NCBI RefSeq assembly: GCF_003319095.1
Contig: NZ_QOHI01000007.1
Location: 124,001 to 188,000 of the forward strand
Source: Blastococcus sp. TBT05-19
GTDB lineage: Bacteria > Actinomycetota > Actinomycetes > Mycobacteriales > Geodermatophilaceae
DNA length: 64,000 nt
Direction: 5' to 3'
Shown here: positions 53,953 to 64,000 of the stretch, piece by piece
Layout: each line of letters begins with the position of its first letter
Position numbering within the stretch: position 1 is the stretch's first letter
Notes under the pieces: generated by a model
The model's database searches: none
Told to the model about the DNA's origin: nothing
What the model saw: only the letters and a program-made list of their open reading frames with translations
Made by a program: the position numbers and the translations under genes

Positions 53953-55980
53953 ATGACTGGACGCGCTGAACTCCGACTCGGCATCACCGATGTCGCCCCC
54001 GTCGTGTCCTGCGGGACCTTCTCCGCCCGCGCGGTGGTCGGCGAGCACCTGCCGATCACCGCCACCGTGTTCCGCGAGGGCCACGACGCCGTCGCCGCGA
54101 ACGTGGTGTGGACCTCACCGGAGGGCGAGCAGACCGGGTTCCTCCGGATGGCCAAGCTGCCGCCGGAGCCCGACCGCTGGCTCACCACCGTCGTGCCCGA
54201 CCGCGAGGGCCGCTGGACCTTCCGGGTCGAGGCGTGGAGCGACCCGCTGGAGACCTGGAAGCACGCCGTCGAGGTCAAGGTCGAGGCCGGCCAGGGCGCC
54301 GAGGAGCTGGCCAACGACCTCGAGGAGGGCGCCCGGTTGCTCGAGCGGGTCGCCGCCGAGGCCGGCGACGAGTGGCGCGGGCGCGTCACCGCCGCGGCCG
54401 AGTCGCTCCGCGACAGCTCGCAGGAGCTGACCGTCCGCATCGCCCCGGCCCTGGCCGCCGGGCTGCAGCGCTACCTGCACGAGCACCCGGTGCGCGAGCT
54501 GGTCACCGCCACCCCCGACCACGAGGTCTGGGTTGACCGGCGGCAGGCCCTGTTCGGCTCCTGGTACGAGTTCTTCCCGCGCTCGGAGGGCCCCGTCGTC
54601 GGCGGCACCCCCACCCACGGCACCTTCACCACCGCCGGCGACCGGCTGCCGGCGATCGCCGACATGGGCTTCGACGTCGTCTACCTCCCGCCGATCCACC
54701 CGATCGGCACGGTGAACCGCAAGGGCCCGAACACCGCCCAGTTCCCCGGCGGCAACCCGCACGAGATCGGCCCCGACGACGTCGGCTCCCCGTGGGCGAT
54801 CGGCAGCGCCGAGGGCGGTCACGACGCCGTGCACCCCGAGCTCGGCACCCTCGAGGACTTCCGCGCCTTCGTGGCGCGCGCCGAAGGCCTGGGCATGGAG
54901 ATCGCGCTGGACCTGGCGCTCCAGGCCGCGCCGGACCACCCGTGGGTCGAGGCGCACCCGGAGTGGTTCACCACCAAGCCCGACGGCACGATCGCCTACG
55001 CGGAGAACCCGCCGAAGAAGTACCAGGACATCTACCCGATCAACTTCGACAACGACCCCGAGGGTCTGTACGCCGAGGTGCTCCGGGTGGTCCGGCACTG
55101 GATGGACGCCGGCGTCCGGATCTTCCGCGTCGACAACCCGCACACCAAGCCGCTGAACTTCTGGCACTGGCTGATCTGGGAGGTCAAGAAGACCGATCCC
55201 GACGTGCTCTTCCTGGCCGAGGCGTTCACGCGGCCGGCGATGATGCACCAGCTGGCCCGGATCGGCTTCACGCAGTCCTACACGTACTTCACGTGGCGGA
55301 CCGAGCGCGAGGAGATCGAGGAGTACGGCCGCGAGCTGGCCACCAACTCGCACTACATGCGGCCGAACTTCTTCGTGAACACCCCGGACATCCTCCACGA
55401 GTCGCTGCAGTTCGGCGGCCCGCCGATGTTCAAGATCCGCGCGGTGCTCGCGTCGATGCTGAGCCCGACCTGGGGCGTCTACTCCGGGTTCGAGCTGTTC
55501 GAGCACGTGGCGGTGAAGCCGGGCAGCGAGGAGTACCTCGACAGCGAGAAGTACCGGCTGCGCCCCCGTGACTGGGAAGGTGCCGAGGCGAGCGGTCGCA
55601 GCCTCGCGCCCTACCTGCGCCGGCTCAACGAGGTCCGGCGCGCCCACCCGGCGCTGCAGCAGCTCCGCACGCTGCGGTTCCACCAGGTGGACAACCCGAA
55701 CCTGCTCTGCTTCACCAAGACCGACCCCGGCTCGAACGACGCCGTCCTCGTCGTCGTCAACCTCTCGAGCCACAACACCCAGATCGGGACGACGGCGCTG
55801 GACCTGCCGACCCTCGGTCTGGACTGGCACGAGCGATTCGCGGTCACCGACGAGCTCAGCGGCGCCCGGTACGACTGGGGCCAGTTCAACTACGTCGAGC
55901 TCGACCCCTACCGGGAGCCGGCCCACGTCTTCGGGATCACCTTCCCGCGGCCCGTGCAGTTCCCCCCGCTGGTCTCCTGA
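53953..55980 (+). CDS. glgE: Alpha-1,4-glucan:maltose-1-phosphate maltosyltransferase
   Basis: A 675-residue GH13_3 enzyme that extends alpha-glucan with maltosyl units from maltose-1-phosphate. N-terminal beta domain and helical insert (residues 1-200), then the barrel: [20 protein letters not shown], nucleophile Asp in [16 protein letters not shown], acid/base Glu in [14 protein letters not shown], and [18 protein letters not shown] holding the third acid. Length and motifs match mycobacterial and Streptomyces GlgE. treS follows after 53 bases, then mak and glgB, giving the complete trehalose-to-glucan route. Confidence 0.97.
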   Translation: MTGRAELRLGITDVAPVVSCGTFSARAVVGEHLPITATVFREGHDAVAANVVWTSPEGEQTGFLRMAKLPPEPDRWLTTVVPDREGRWTFRVEAWSDPLETWKHAVEVKVEAGQGAEELANDLEEGARLLERVAAEAGDEWRGRVTAAAESLRDSSQELTVRIAPALAAGLQRYLHEHPVRELVTATPDHEVWVDRRQALFGSWYEFFPRSEGPVVGGTPTHGTFTTAGDRLPAIADMGFDVVYLPPIHPIGTVNRKGPNTAQFPGGNPHEIGPDDVGSPWAIGSAEGGHDAVHPELGTLEDFRAFVARAEGLGMEIALDLALQAAPDHPWVEAHPEWFTTKPDGTIAYAENPPKKYQDIYPINFDNDPEGLYAEVLRVVRHWMDAGVRIFRVDNPHTKPLNFWHWLIWEVKKTDPDVLFLAEAFTRPAMMHQLARIGFTQSYTYFTWRTEREEIEEYGRELATNSHYMRPNFFVNTPDILHESLQFGGPPMFKIRAVLASMLSPTWGVYSGFELFEHVAVKPGSEEYLDSEKYRLRPRDWEGAEASGRSLAPYLRRLNEVRRAHPALQQLRTLRFHQVDNPNLLCFTKTDPGSNDAVLVVVNLSSHNTQIGTTALDLPTLGLDWHERFAVTDELSGARYDWGQFNYVELDPYREPAHVFGITFPRPVQFPPLVS

Positions 55981-56033
55981 GGACCGGCCCCTCCCCGACC
56001 GCACCTGCGACCCCGAACGAGGCATACGCGTCG

Positions 56034-57853
<1,820 letters not shown>

Positions 57854-57857
<4 letters not shown>

Positions 57858-59227
57858 AGGCGCTCACCGATCTGTTCCGCGAGTGGATCCCGCAGCAGCG
57901 GTGGTTCGGCGGCAAGGGCCGGGAGTGGGCCGACGTCACCGAGGACGGCTTCTTCCTCGACCGGGGCAACCCGGTGCTCTCGGTGCACCGGGTGCGGATC
58001 ACCTACCGCGACGGCGCCCGCGAGACCTACCTGGTCCCGCTGTCGTGGCGGGACCACCTCGCCGAGGACATGGACGCGGCGTTCGTCGGCGCGGTCTCCA
58101 CCGACGGTCGCGAGTCCTTCGCCTACGACGCGATGCGCGACCGCGAGTCGACCGCCCCGTGGCTGATCCACCTCGCGCAGGGGTCGGCCATCGGCCCGAT
58201 GCGCTTCTCCCCCGCCGGTGAGGGGCACATCCCCGAGGGGCTGCCCGGCGACATCGTCTCCACCGAGCAGAGCAACACCTCGCTGGTCTACGGCCAGGAG
58301 GCGATCCTCAAGCTGTTCCGCCGGCTGGAGCCGGGCCTCAACCCCGACGTCGAGATCCACGACGCGCTGCGCCGGGCGGAGAACGAGCACATCGCCGCCC
58401 TGCTCGGGCACATCGAGATCGACGACGACGGCGACCCGGACACCCCGCCGGCGACCGTGGCGATGCTGCAGACGTTCGTGCCCAACGCCAGCGACGGCTG
58501 GCGGCTGGCCACGGCCAGCGTGCGCGACCTCTACGCCGAGGGTGACCTGCACGCCGACGAGGTGGGCGGGGACTTCGCCGCCGACAGCGAGCGCCTGGGC
58601 GCGGCGACGGCGTCGGTGCACGGCGACATGGCGCAGGTGCTGCCCACCGAGCCGGCCTCGCCGGAGTGGTACGCCGAGGTGGCCCGGCAGATGACCGAGC
58701 GGCTCGACGCCGCCATCGCCGTCGTGCCGCAGCTCGAGCAGTACGCCGAGGGGCTGCGGCAGGTCTACGCCGCGGTCGCCGAGAGCCAGGAGCCGGTCGT
58801 GCGCCAGCGCGTGCACGGCGACCTCCACCTCGGTCAGGTGCTGCGCACCACGACCGGCTGGATCATCCTCGACTTCGAGGGCGAGCCGGCCCGCCCGCTG
58901 GCCGAGCGCCGGGTGCTGGACAGCCCGCTGCGCGACGTCGCCGGCATGCTGCGGAGCTTCGACTACGCCGCCCGGCACATGCTGGTCGAGCAGCCCGAGG
59001 ACACCCAGCGCGCCTACCGCGCCCAGGAGTGGGCCGCCCGGAACCGGGCAGCGTTCTGCACCGGCTACTCCGAGGCGAGCGGCCTGGACCCGTGCGGGGA
59101 ATCACCACTCCTTCGGGCGTTCGAAGCCGACAAGGCGGTTTACGAATGCGTCTACGAGGCGAGGAACCGTCCGCACTGGCTCATGATCCCGCTCCAGTCG
59201 TTGTCCCGGATCGCCGACCGCGACTGA
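57854..59227 (+). CDS. mak: Maltokinase
   Basis: A 457-residue kinase phosphorylating maltose to maltose-1-phosphate for GlgE. The N-terminal cap includes [17 protein letters not shown]; the kinase core has [16 protein letters not shown] (catalytic Asp) and [18 protein letters not shown] (metal Asp), the Pep2/Mak signature. Length equals the mycobacterial enzyme (about 455). ATG 57854 overlaps the treS stop. glgB starts 53 bases later. Confidence 0.95.
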
Positions 59228-59280
59228 GCGCACCGACCCACCGGACCAGAGCACCGAGAAGCGACGAGGACGGCGAGACG

Positions 59281-62118
59281 ATGACGACCGACGACCGAGG
59301 CGAGAACCCAGTGCAGGGCAAGGACGAACTGCAGCGCGCCGTGGAGGAGAAGGTCGCCCAGGCCGAGGCAGCCGCGGGCAGCGAGCCCCCGGTCAACGCC
59401 GCCCCCGCCACCCGCAAGCGGGCCGCGAAGAAGGCCGCCGAGGGCGGCACCCCGGCGAAGAAGGCCGCGGCCAAGAAGGCCCCCGCCGCCAAGAAGGCAG
59501 CACCCGCGAAGAAGGCGACGACGGCCAAGCGGACGACCGCGGCGAAGACGGCCCCGAACCCGACCGAGGCCACGCCGGAGCCCGGCGGCGAGGACACCGA
59601 GGTCACCGCGAACCCCGTGGTCGCCCCCGCGCCGATCGCGGAGCCGGGGTCCCCCTCGGGCGCGCCCGCCGGTCAGCCGACGGCGCCCGACCCCGATCCG
59701 GCGGAGCCGCCCACGCCGCAGGCACCCGAGGACGCCGGCGGCGGAACCGCCGCCGCTCCAGCCACCGCCACCACCCCGGGGGCCGCCGAGCCGGCGGCCC
59801 CCGTCCGCGAGCCGGGCCAGGACGCCGCTCCTCCGGCCGCCGCCGCCCCGGACGGCACCCCGGCCGCACCCGCGGGCGGGACCACGGCCGGCGCCGCCGA
59901 GGACGCCGAGCTCGAGGTCTTCTCCGACGAGGACCTGCAGGCGATCGTCGACGGCTGGTCGCGCGACCCCCACCGGGTCCTGGGCGCCCACCGCACGGCC
60001 GAGGGCTGGGCGGTGCGCACGCTGCGCCCCGACGCCGTCTCCGTCGCCGTCCTCGACGAGGACGGCAGCCGGTACGAGATGCGGCAGCTGCACGCCGGCG
60101 GCATCTACGAGGGCGCGCTCCCCCGCCAGCCGGGCGACTACCGCATCGAGGTCGTCTACGGCGATGGCGCGGACGGCACCACCACGCACACCGTCGACGA
60201 CCCGTTCCGCTGGCTGCCCACGCTGGGCCCGCTGGACGAGCACCTGATCCGCGAGGGCCGGCACGAGCGCCTCTGGGAGGTGCTCGGTGCGCACGTCCGG
60301 CGCTACGAGACGCCCCGCGGCACCGTCGAGGGCGTCTCCTTCGCCGTCTGGGCGCCCAGCGCCCAGGGCGTCAAGGTCACCGGCGACTTCGACTACTGGG
60401 AGGCCCGGGCCTACCCGATGCGGCACCTCGGGTCCTCCGGCGTCTGGGAGATCTTCATCCCGGGCGCGCAGGTCGGCAACCGCTACCGGTACCACGTGCT
60501 GGGGGCCGACGGCGTCTGGCGGGAGAAGTCCGACCCGCTCGCCTTCGCCACCGAGGTGCCGCCGCTGAACGCCTCGATCGTCACCGAGTCCACCTACGAG
60601 TGGAGCGACGACGAGTGGCTGGCCGAGCGCGCGAGCACTCCCTGGCACGAGCGCCCGATGAGCGTCTACGAGGTGCACGCCGGCTCGTGGCGGCAGGGCC
60701 TGTCCTACCGGGAGCTCGCCGACGAGCTGATCGCCTACGTCAAGGACGCCGGCTTCACGCACATCGAGTTCATGCCGCTGGCCGAGCACCCCTTCGGCGG
60801 CTCCTGGGGCTACCAGGTCACCTCCTACTACGCGCCCACCTCGCGCTTCGGCAGCCCGGACGACCTGCGGTACCTGATCGACCGCGCCCACGCGGCCGGC
60901 ATCGGCGTCATCGTCGACTGGGTCCCGGCGCACTTCCCCAAGGACGAGTGGGCACTGGCCCGCTTCGACGGCACGCCGCTCTACGAGCACGGCGACCCCC
61001 GCCGCGGCGAGCAGCTCGACTGGGGCACCTACGTCTTCGACTTCGGCCGCTCCGAGGTGCGCAACTTCCTGGTCGCGAACGCCCTCTTCTGGGCCAAGGA
61101 GTTCCACATCGACGGCATCCGCGTGGACGCGGTGGCCTCGATGCTCTACCTGGACTACTCGCGCAGCGAGTGGCTGCCCAACAAGTACGGCGGCCGGGAG
61201 AACCTGGAGGCGGTGGCCTTCCTCCAGGAGTTCAACGCCACCGTGTACCGCGAGGTCCCCGGGATCGTCACGATCGCCGAGGAGTCCACCGCCTGGCCGG
61301 GCGTCACCCGCCCGACGCACCTCGGCGGCCTGGGCTTCGGGTTCAAGTGGAACATGGGCTGGATGCACGACTCGCTGGCCTACGTGGAGCGCGAGCCGAT
61401 CTACCGCAGCTACCACCACGGGCAGCTGACGTTCTCGATGCACTACGCCTACACCGAGAACTTCGTGCTGCCGATCAGCCACGACGAGGTCGTCTACGGC
61501 AAGGGCTCGATGCTGCGGAAGATGCCGGGCGACCGGTGGCAGCAGCTCGCGAACCTGCGCGCCTACCTGGCCTACATGTGGGCGCACCCGGGCAAGCAGC
61601 TGCTCTTCATGGGCTCGGAGTTCGCCCAGGACTCCGAGTGGGCCGAGAGCCGCTCGCTGGACTGGTGGCACCTCGACGACCCGGCCCACCGCGGCATCCT
61701 GCAGCTGGTCACCGACCTGAACGCGCGCTACAAGGAGTTCGACGCGCTCTGGTCGCTCGACGTCGAGCCGGCGGGGTTCCAGTGGATCGACGCCAACGAC
61801 GCGTCGGGCAACGTGCTGTCGTTCCTGCGCTACGGCACACCGCCGGCGGAAGGCACCGAGCCCGACGAGGACGTCGCCGGCTCCGCGCTGGCCTGCGTCG
61901 TGAACTTCTCCGGCTCCCCGCACCACGAGTACCGGATCGGGCTGCCCCGCCCCGGCCAGTGGCGCGAGGTGCTCAACAGCGACGCCGAGGGCTACGGCGG
62001 ATCCGGCGTCGGCAACTACGGCGGGGTCGAGGCGGTCGCCGAGCCGTGGCACGGCCAGCCGTACTCGGCGACGATCTCCGCTCCCCCGCTGGGCACCGTC
62101 TGGTTCCTGCACGAGTAG
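59281..62118 (+). CDS. glgB: 1,4-alpha-glucan branching enzyme with histone H1-like N-terminal tail
   Basis: A 945-residue GH13_9 enzyme that introduces alpha-1,6 branches. The normal enzyme starts near residue 210 ([20 protein letters not shown]), with two CBM48 modules and the catalytic barrel: nucleophile Asp in [16 protein letters not shown], Glu in [14 protein letters not shown], Asp in [15 protein letters not shown]. The preceding ~209 residues are not found in E. coli GlgB: residues ~45-92 are Lys/Ala-rich with repeated AAKKA and PAKKA units like histone H1 tails, then a Pro/Ala/Glu/Thr linker. Similar tails occur on some actinobacterial GlgB proteins, as I recall. ATG 59281 begins [12 protein letters not shown]; reading from it keeps the tail in frame with no stop, so it belongs to the protein. 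Confidence 0.93.
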   Translation: MTTDDRGENPVQGKDELQRAVEEKVAQAEAAAGSEPPVNAAPATRKRAAKKAAEGGTPAKKAAAKKAPAAKKAAPAKKATTAKRTTAAKTAPNPTEATPEPGGEDTEVTANPVVAPAPIAEPGSPSGAPAGQPTAPDPDPAEPPTPQAPEDAGGGTAAAPATATTPGAAEPAAPVREPGQDAAPPAAAAPDGTPAAPAGGTTAGAAEDAELEVFSDEDLQAIVDGWSRDPHRVLGAHRTAEGWAVRTLRPDAVSVAVLDEDGSRYEMRQLHAGGIYEGALPRQPGDYRIEVVYGDGADGTTTHTVDDPFRWLPTLGPLDEHLIREGRHERLWEVLGAHVRRYETPRGTVEGVSFAVWAPSAQGVKVTGDFDYWEARAYPMRHLGSSGVWEIFIPGAQVGNRYRYHVLGADGVWREKSDPLAFATEVPPLNASIVTESTYEWSDDEWLAERASTPWHERPMSVYEVHAGSWRQGLSYRELADELIAYVKDAGFTHIEFMPLAEHPFGGSWGYQVTSYYAPTSRFGSPDDLRYLIDRAHAAGIGVIVDWVPAHFPKDEWALARFDGTPLYEHGDPRRGEQLDWGTYVFDFGRSEVRNFLVANALFWAKEFHIDGIRVDAVASMLYLDYSRSEWLPNKYGGRENLEAVAFLQEFNATVYREVPGIVTIAEESTAWPGVTRPTHLGGLGFGFKWNMGWMHDSLAYVEREPIYRSYHHGQLTFSMHYAYTENFVLPISHDEVVYGKGSMLRKMPGDRWQQLANLRAYLAYMWAHPGKQLLFMGSEFAQDSEWAESRSLDWWHLDDPAHRGILQLVTDLNARYKEFDALWSLDVEPAGFQWIDANDASGNVLSFLRYGTPPAEGTEPDEDVAGSALACVVNFSGSPHHEYRIGLPRPGQWREVLNSDAEGYGGSGVGNYGGVEAVAEPWHGQPYSATISAPPLGTVWFLHE

Positions 62119-62123
62119 AAGGA

Positions 62124-62174
62124 CCACCTTTCCCCCCACACCTCGCATGCTCGGCGCGGGCCCCTGAAAGGTGG
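62124..62174 (+). terminator. Possible terminator after glgB
   Basis: CCACCTTTC (62124-62132) pairs with GAAAGGTGG (62166-62174), a perfect nine-base stem with a 33-base loop, six bases after the glgB stop. No U tract. Confidence 0.45.
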
Positions 62175-62208
62175 CCGTTCCAGCCCGTCACCGGGCATGC
62201 TGACGCCC

Positions 62209-63591
62209 ATGACCCTGCGCCGGGCCGCACCGCTCGCCCTCGCCGCAGTGCTCGTGAGCGGCTGTGCCGTCGAGGTGGTGCAGGGGCAGGCCTCGCCCGC
62301 CGGTGATCCGGCGCTGGACGTGTCGGCCGACGAGTTCCCGGTCACCGGCGCCGGCGACGAGCCGATCGACCAGGTCGCCCGCAACGCGCTGGCCGACCTG
62401 GAGACGTTCTGGCAGCAGAGCTACCCGGAGTTCTTCGGCGAGGAGTACACGCCCCTGTCGGGCGGCTACTTCTCGGTGGACTCCGAGGACCTCGACCCGG
62501 GCCTCTACCCGGAGACCGGGATCGGGTGCGCGGAGCAGCCGACCGACCCCGAGGAGGTCGCCGGGAACGCCTTCTACGACCCGGTCTGCGACGTCGTCGC
62601 CTACGACCGCACGCTGCTGCAGGAGCTCGCCGACGACTACGGGCGCTTCCTCGTACCGGTCGTCATGGCGCACGAGTTCGGGCACGCGATGCAGGGCCGG
62701 TACGGGTTCGCCGAGCGCAGCATCCTGGACGAGACGCAGGCCGACTGCCTCGCCGGCGCCTGGACGCGCTGGGTCGCCGACGGCAACGCGGAGCACGTCA
62801 CGCTCCGCGAGCCGGAGCTCGACGACGTCGTCCGGGGCTTCCTCCTGCTGCGCGACGACGTCGGCAGCGACCCCGACGACGGCGCCGCGCACGGCTCGTT
62901 CTTCGACCGGGTGTCGGCGTTCTACGAGGGGTTCGAGTCCGGGCTGGCCACGTGCCGCGACGACTTCGGCGACGACCGGCTCTTCACCGCCGCCGAGTTC
63001 GATCCCACCGACCTCGCCGACCAGGGCAACGCCGACTACGACAGCCTGGTGGACTGGGTGGCGACGACGCTGCCCGCCTTCTACGACGCGATCTTCCCCG
63101 ACGCGTTCGGCGGCAGGTTCGAGGCTCCGGCGGTCGAGGCCTTCGACGGCGACGCCCCCGACTGCGCCGGTCTCGCCGACCGCGACCTCGGCTACTGCCC
63201 GGAGGACGGCACCGTCTACGTGGACGAGACCGACCTGGCCATCCCCGCGTACGACGAGATCGGCGACTTCGCCCTGGCCACCGCCCTGTCCCTGCCCTAC
63301 GCGCTGGCGGTGCGGGACCAGGCCGGGCTCTCGGTCGACGACGGCGCGGCCACCCGCTCGGCTGTCTGCCTGACCGGCTGGTACCAGGCGCAGTGGTACA
63401 CGAACGCGTTCACCGACCTCGTGGGCGCGCAGATCAGTCCCGGCGACATCGACGAGGCGGTCCAGTTCCTGCTGCAGTACGGCGTCGACGACCGCGTCTT
63501 CCCGAACGTCGACGCCTCCGGCTTCGAGCTGGTGGGCGCCTTCCGCAGCGGCTTCCTCGACGGCAGCGAGGGGTGCGACCTGACGGGGTGA
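62209..63591 (+). CDS. Neutral zinc metallopeptidase-like lipoprotein 1
   Basis: A 460-residue predicted lipoprotein: MTLRRAAPLALAAVLVSGC gives a lipobox LVSGC. The zinc motif is HEFGHAMQ near residue 160, with a third-ligand candidate Glu in LDETQADCLAGAW, typical of the YpfJ-like neutral zinc metallopeptidases. Multiple cysteines suggest disulfides outside the cell. An ATG at 62197 would add MLTP; 62209 is preferred because the signal begins there and CATGCT lies seven bases upstream. Followed by a close paralogue. Substrate is unknown. Confidence 0.85.
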   Translation: MTLRRAAPLALAAVLVSGCAVEVVQGQASPAGDPALDVSADEFPVTGAGDEPIDQVARNALADLETFWQQSYPEFFGEEYTPLSGGYFSVDSEDLDPGLYPETGIGCAEQPTDPEEVAGNAFYDPVCDVVAYDRTLLQELADDYGRFLVPVVMAHEFGHAMQGRYGFAERSILDETQADCLAGAWTRWVADGNAEHVTLREPELDDVVRGFLLLRDDVGSDPDDGAAHGSFFDRVSAFYEGFESGLATCRDDFGDDRLFTAAEFDPTDLADQGNADYDSLVDWVATTLPAFYDAIFPDAFGGRFEAPAVEAFDGDAPDCAGLADRDLGYCPEDGTVYVDETDLAIPAYDEIGDFALATALSLPYALAVRDQAGLSVDDGAATRSAVCLTGWYQAQWYTNAFTDLVGAQISPGDIDEAVQFLLQYGVDDRVFPNVDASGFELVGAFRSGFLDGSEGCDLTG

Positions 63592-63642
63592 CGGGCTCCC
63601 GGGTGGGTTTGCGCTCCCGCCGGGGCGGCGATGGAGGCAGGC

Positions 63643-64000
63643 ATGAAGCGGCCCGTCCTGCTGTCCGTCGCGAGCCTGCTGCTCTGCGGCCTCATCAGCG
63701 CCTGCGGCGTCGTGGTGGTGGGGGGCACGCCGAGCGCGGTCGGCCCGGCGCCGTCCGACGCCCCGCCCGGGGAGGTCACGGTCGTGGGCGCCACGGACGA
63801 ACCGGTGGACGAGCTGGCCCGCAACGCCCTGGCCGACCTGCAGGGCTTCTGGGCCGAGCAGTTCCCGGACGCGTACGGCGACCGCTTCGCGCCGCTGCAG
63901 GGCGGCTACTTCAGCGTCGACCCCGGCGACGTCGACCCCCGCGACTACCCGCAGGGCGTCGGTTGCGGAGCCGACCCGCGCGAGTCGGAGAACAACGCGT
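63643..64000 (+). CDS. Neutral zinc metallopeptidase-like lipoprotein 2, cut by window edge
   Basis: The visible 119 codons begin MKRPVLLSVASLLLCGLISAC, a signal with lipobox LISAC, and continue with DEPVDELARNALADLQGFW, LQGGYFSVDPGDVDPRDYP and GCGADP, matching the first lipoprotein nearly residue for residue. The catalytic region lies outside the window, so activity cannot be judged. ATG 63643 has GGAGG five bases upstream; an in-frame ATG at 63631 precedes that ribosome-binding site. A tandem duplication is evident. Confidence 0.8.
   Translation, partial: MKRPVLLSVASLLLCGLISACGVVVVGGTPSAVGPAPSDAPPGEVTVVGATDEPVDELARNALADLQGFWAEQFPDAYGDRFAPLQGGYFSVDPGDVDPRDYPQGVGCGADPRESENNA

Overview
The window looks like chromosomal backbone from a very GC-rich actinobacterium, most likely in or near the Geodermatophilaceae. 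This placement is an inference from codon use, the gene set, many apparently leaderless genes and the alanine/glycine/arginine-rich proteins; no rRNA gene is present to confirm it. From the left edge to about 40 kb the order follows a block I recall from Mycobacterium tuberculosis (gltS, FAH-family hydrolase, leuB, serA1, ilvC-ilvN-ilvB1, a PH-domain protein, gatB-gatA-gatC, an ACT protein, ligA, a MetE-like protein, trmU, iscS, fixB-fixA). There are no tRNA or rRNA genes, no CRISPR array, no prophage and no recognisable IS element, and no gene-free stretch exceeds 300 bases.

Region by region. 1-8.1 kb: 3'-truncated gltX, FAH hydrolase, VOC protein, a monooxygenase and a glutamine amidotransferase around a probable frameshift, then cimA, leuB and serA. 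8.2-10.4 kb: three tandem membrane proteins with proline/glutamine/glycine-rich N-termini. 10.5-18.8 kb: ilvC, ilvN, ilvB, a GGDEF-EAL membrane protein and ilvD. 18.9-22.2 kb: MmyB-like regulator, PH-domain protein, D-2-hydroxyacid dehydrogenase and a sugar-dehydrogenase-like lipoprotein. 22.3-26.5 kb: gatCAB and an ACT protein. 26.6-28.7 kb: a DUF222/HNH protein under a probable LexA-controlled promoter, and a decayed PPOX-family gene. 28.7-38.4 kb: ligA, a membrane-anchored M16 peptidase homologue, a small unknown, a MetE-like protein, mnmA, iscS and an MFS transporter. 38.5-47.3 kb: etfAB, a cysteine-synthase-family enzyme coupled to a four-gene ABC importer, an enoyl-CoA hydratase and an orphan ABC ATPase. 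47.3-62.1 kb: glycogen and trehalose metabolism (glgX, glgP, glgE, treS, mak, glgB) with a PsiE-like and an FHA gene inside. 62.2-64 kb: two tandem zinc-peptidase lipoproteins, the second cut by the window edge.

How the genes work together. CimA with LeuB gives a threonine-independent route to 2-oxobutyrate for isoleucine; IlvBN, IlvC and IlvD complete branched-chain amino-acid synthesis. Two ribosome-mediated attenuators are visible: an Ile-Ile-Ile leader peptide before cimA and a Val-Leu-Val-Leu leader peptide before ilvB, each followed by a terminator hairpin with a U tract. GltX and GatCAB fit the indirect route to Gln-tRNA. TreS, Mak, GlgE and GlgB form the complete trehalose-to-alpha-glucan GlgE pathway, with GlgP and GlgX for breakdown.

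An overarching feature is start-site architecture: at least thirteen genes have a TANNNT hexamer ending 6 or 7 bases before ATG or GTG, which predicts leaderless mRNAs and was used to choose starts. The observations I rank highest are the two attenuators, the SOS-box promoter of the DUF222 gene, the histone-H1-like N-terminal tail on the glycogen branching enzyme, and the M16-peptidase membrane protein.
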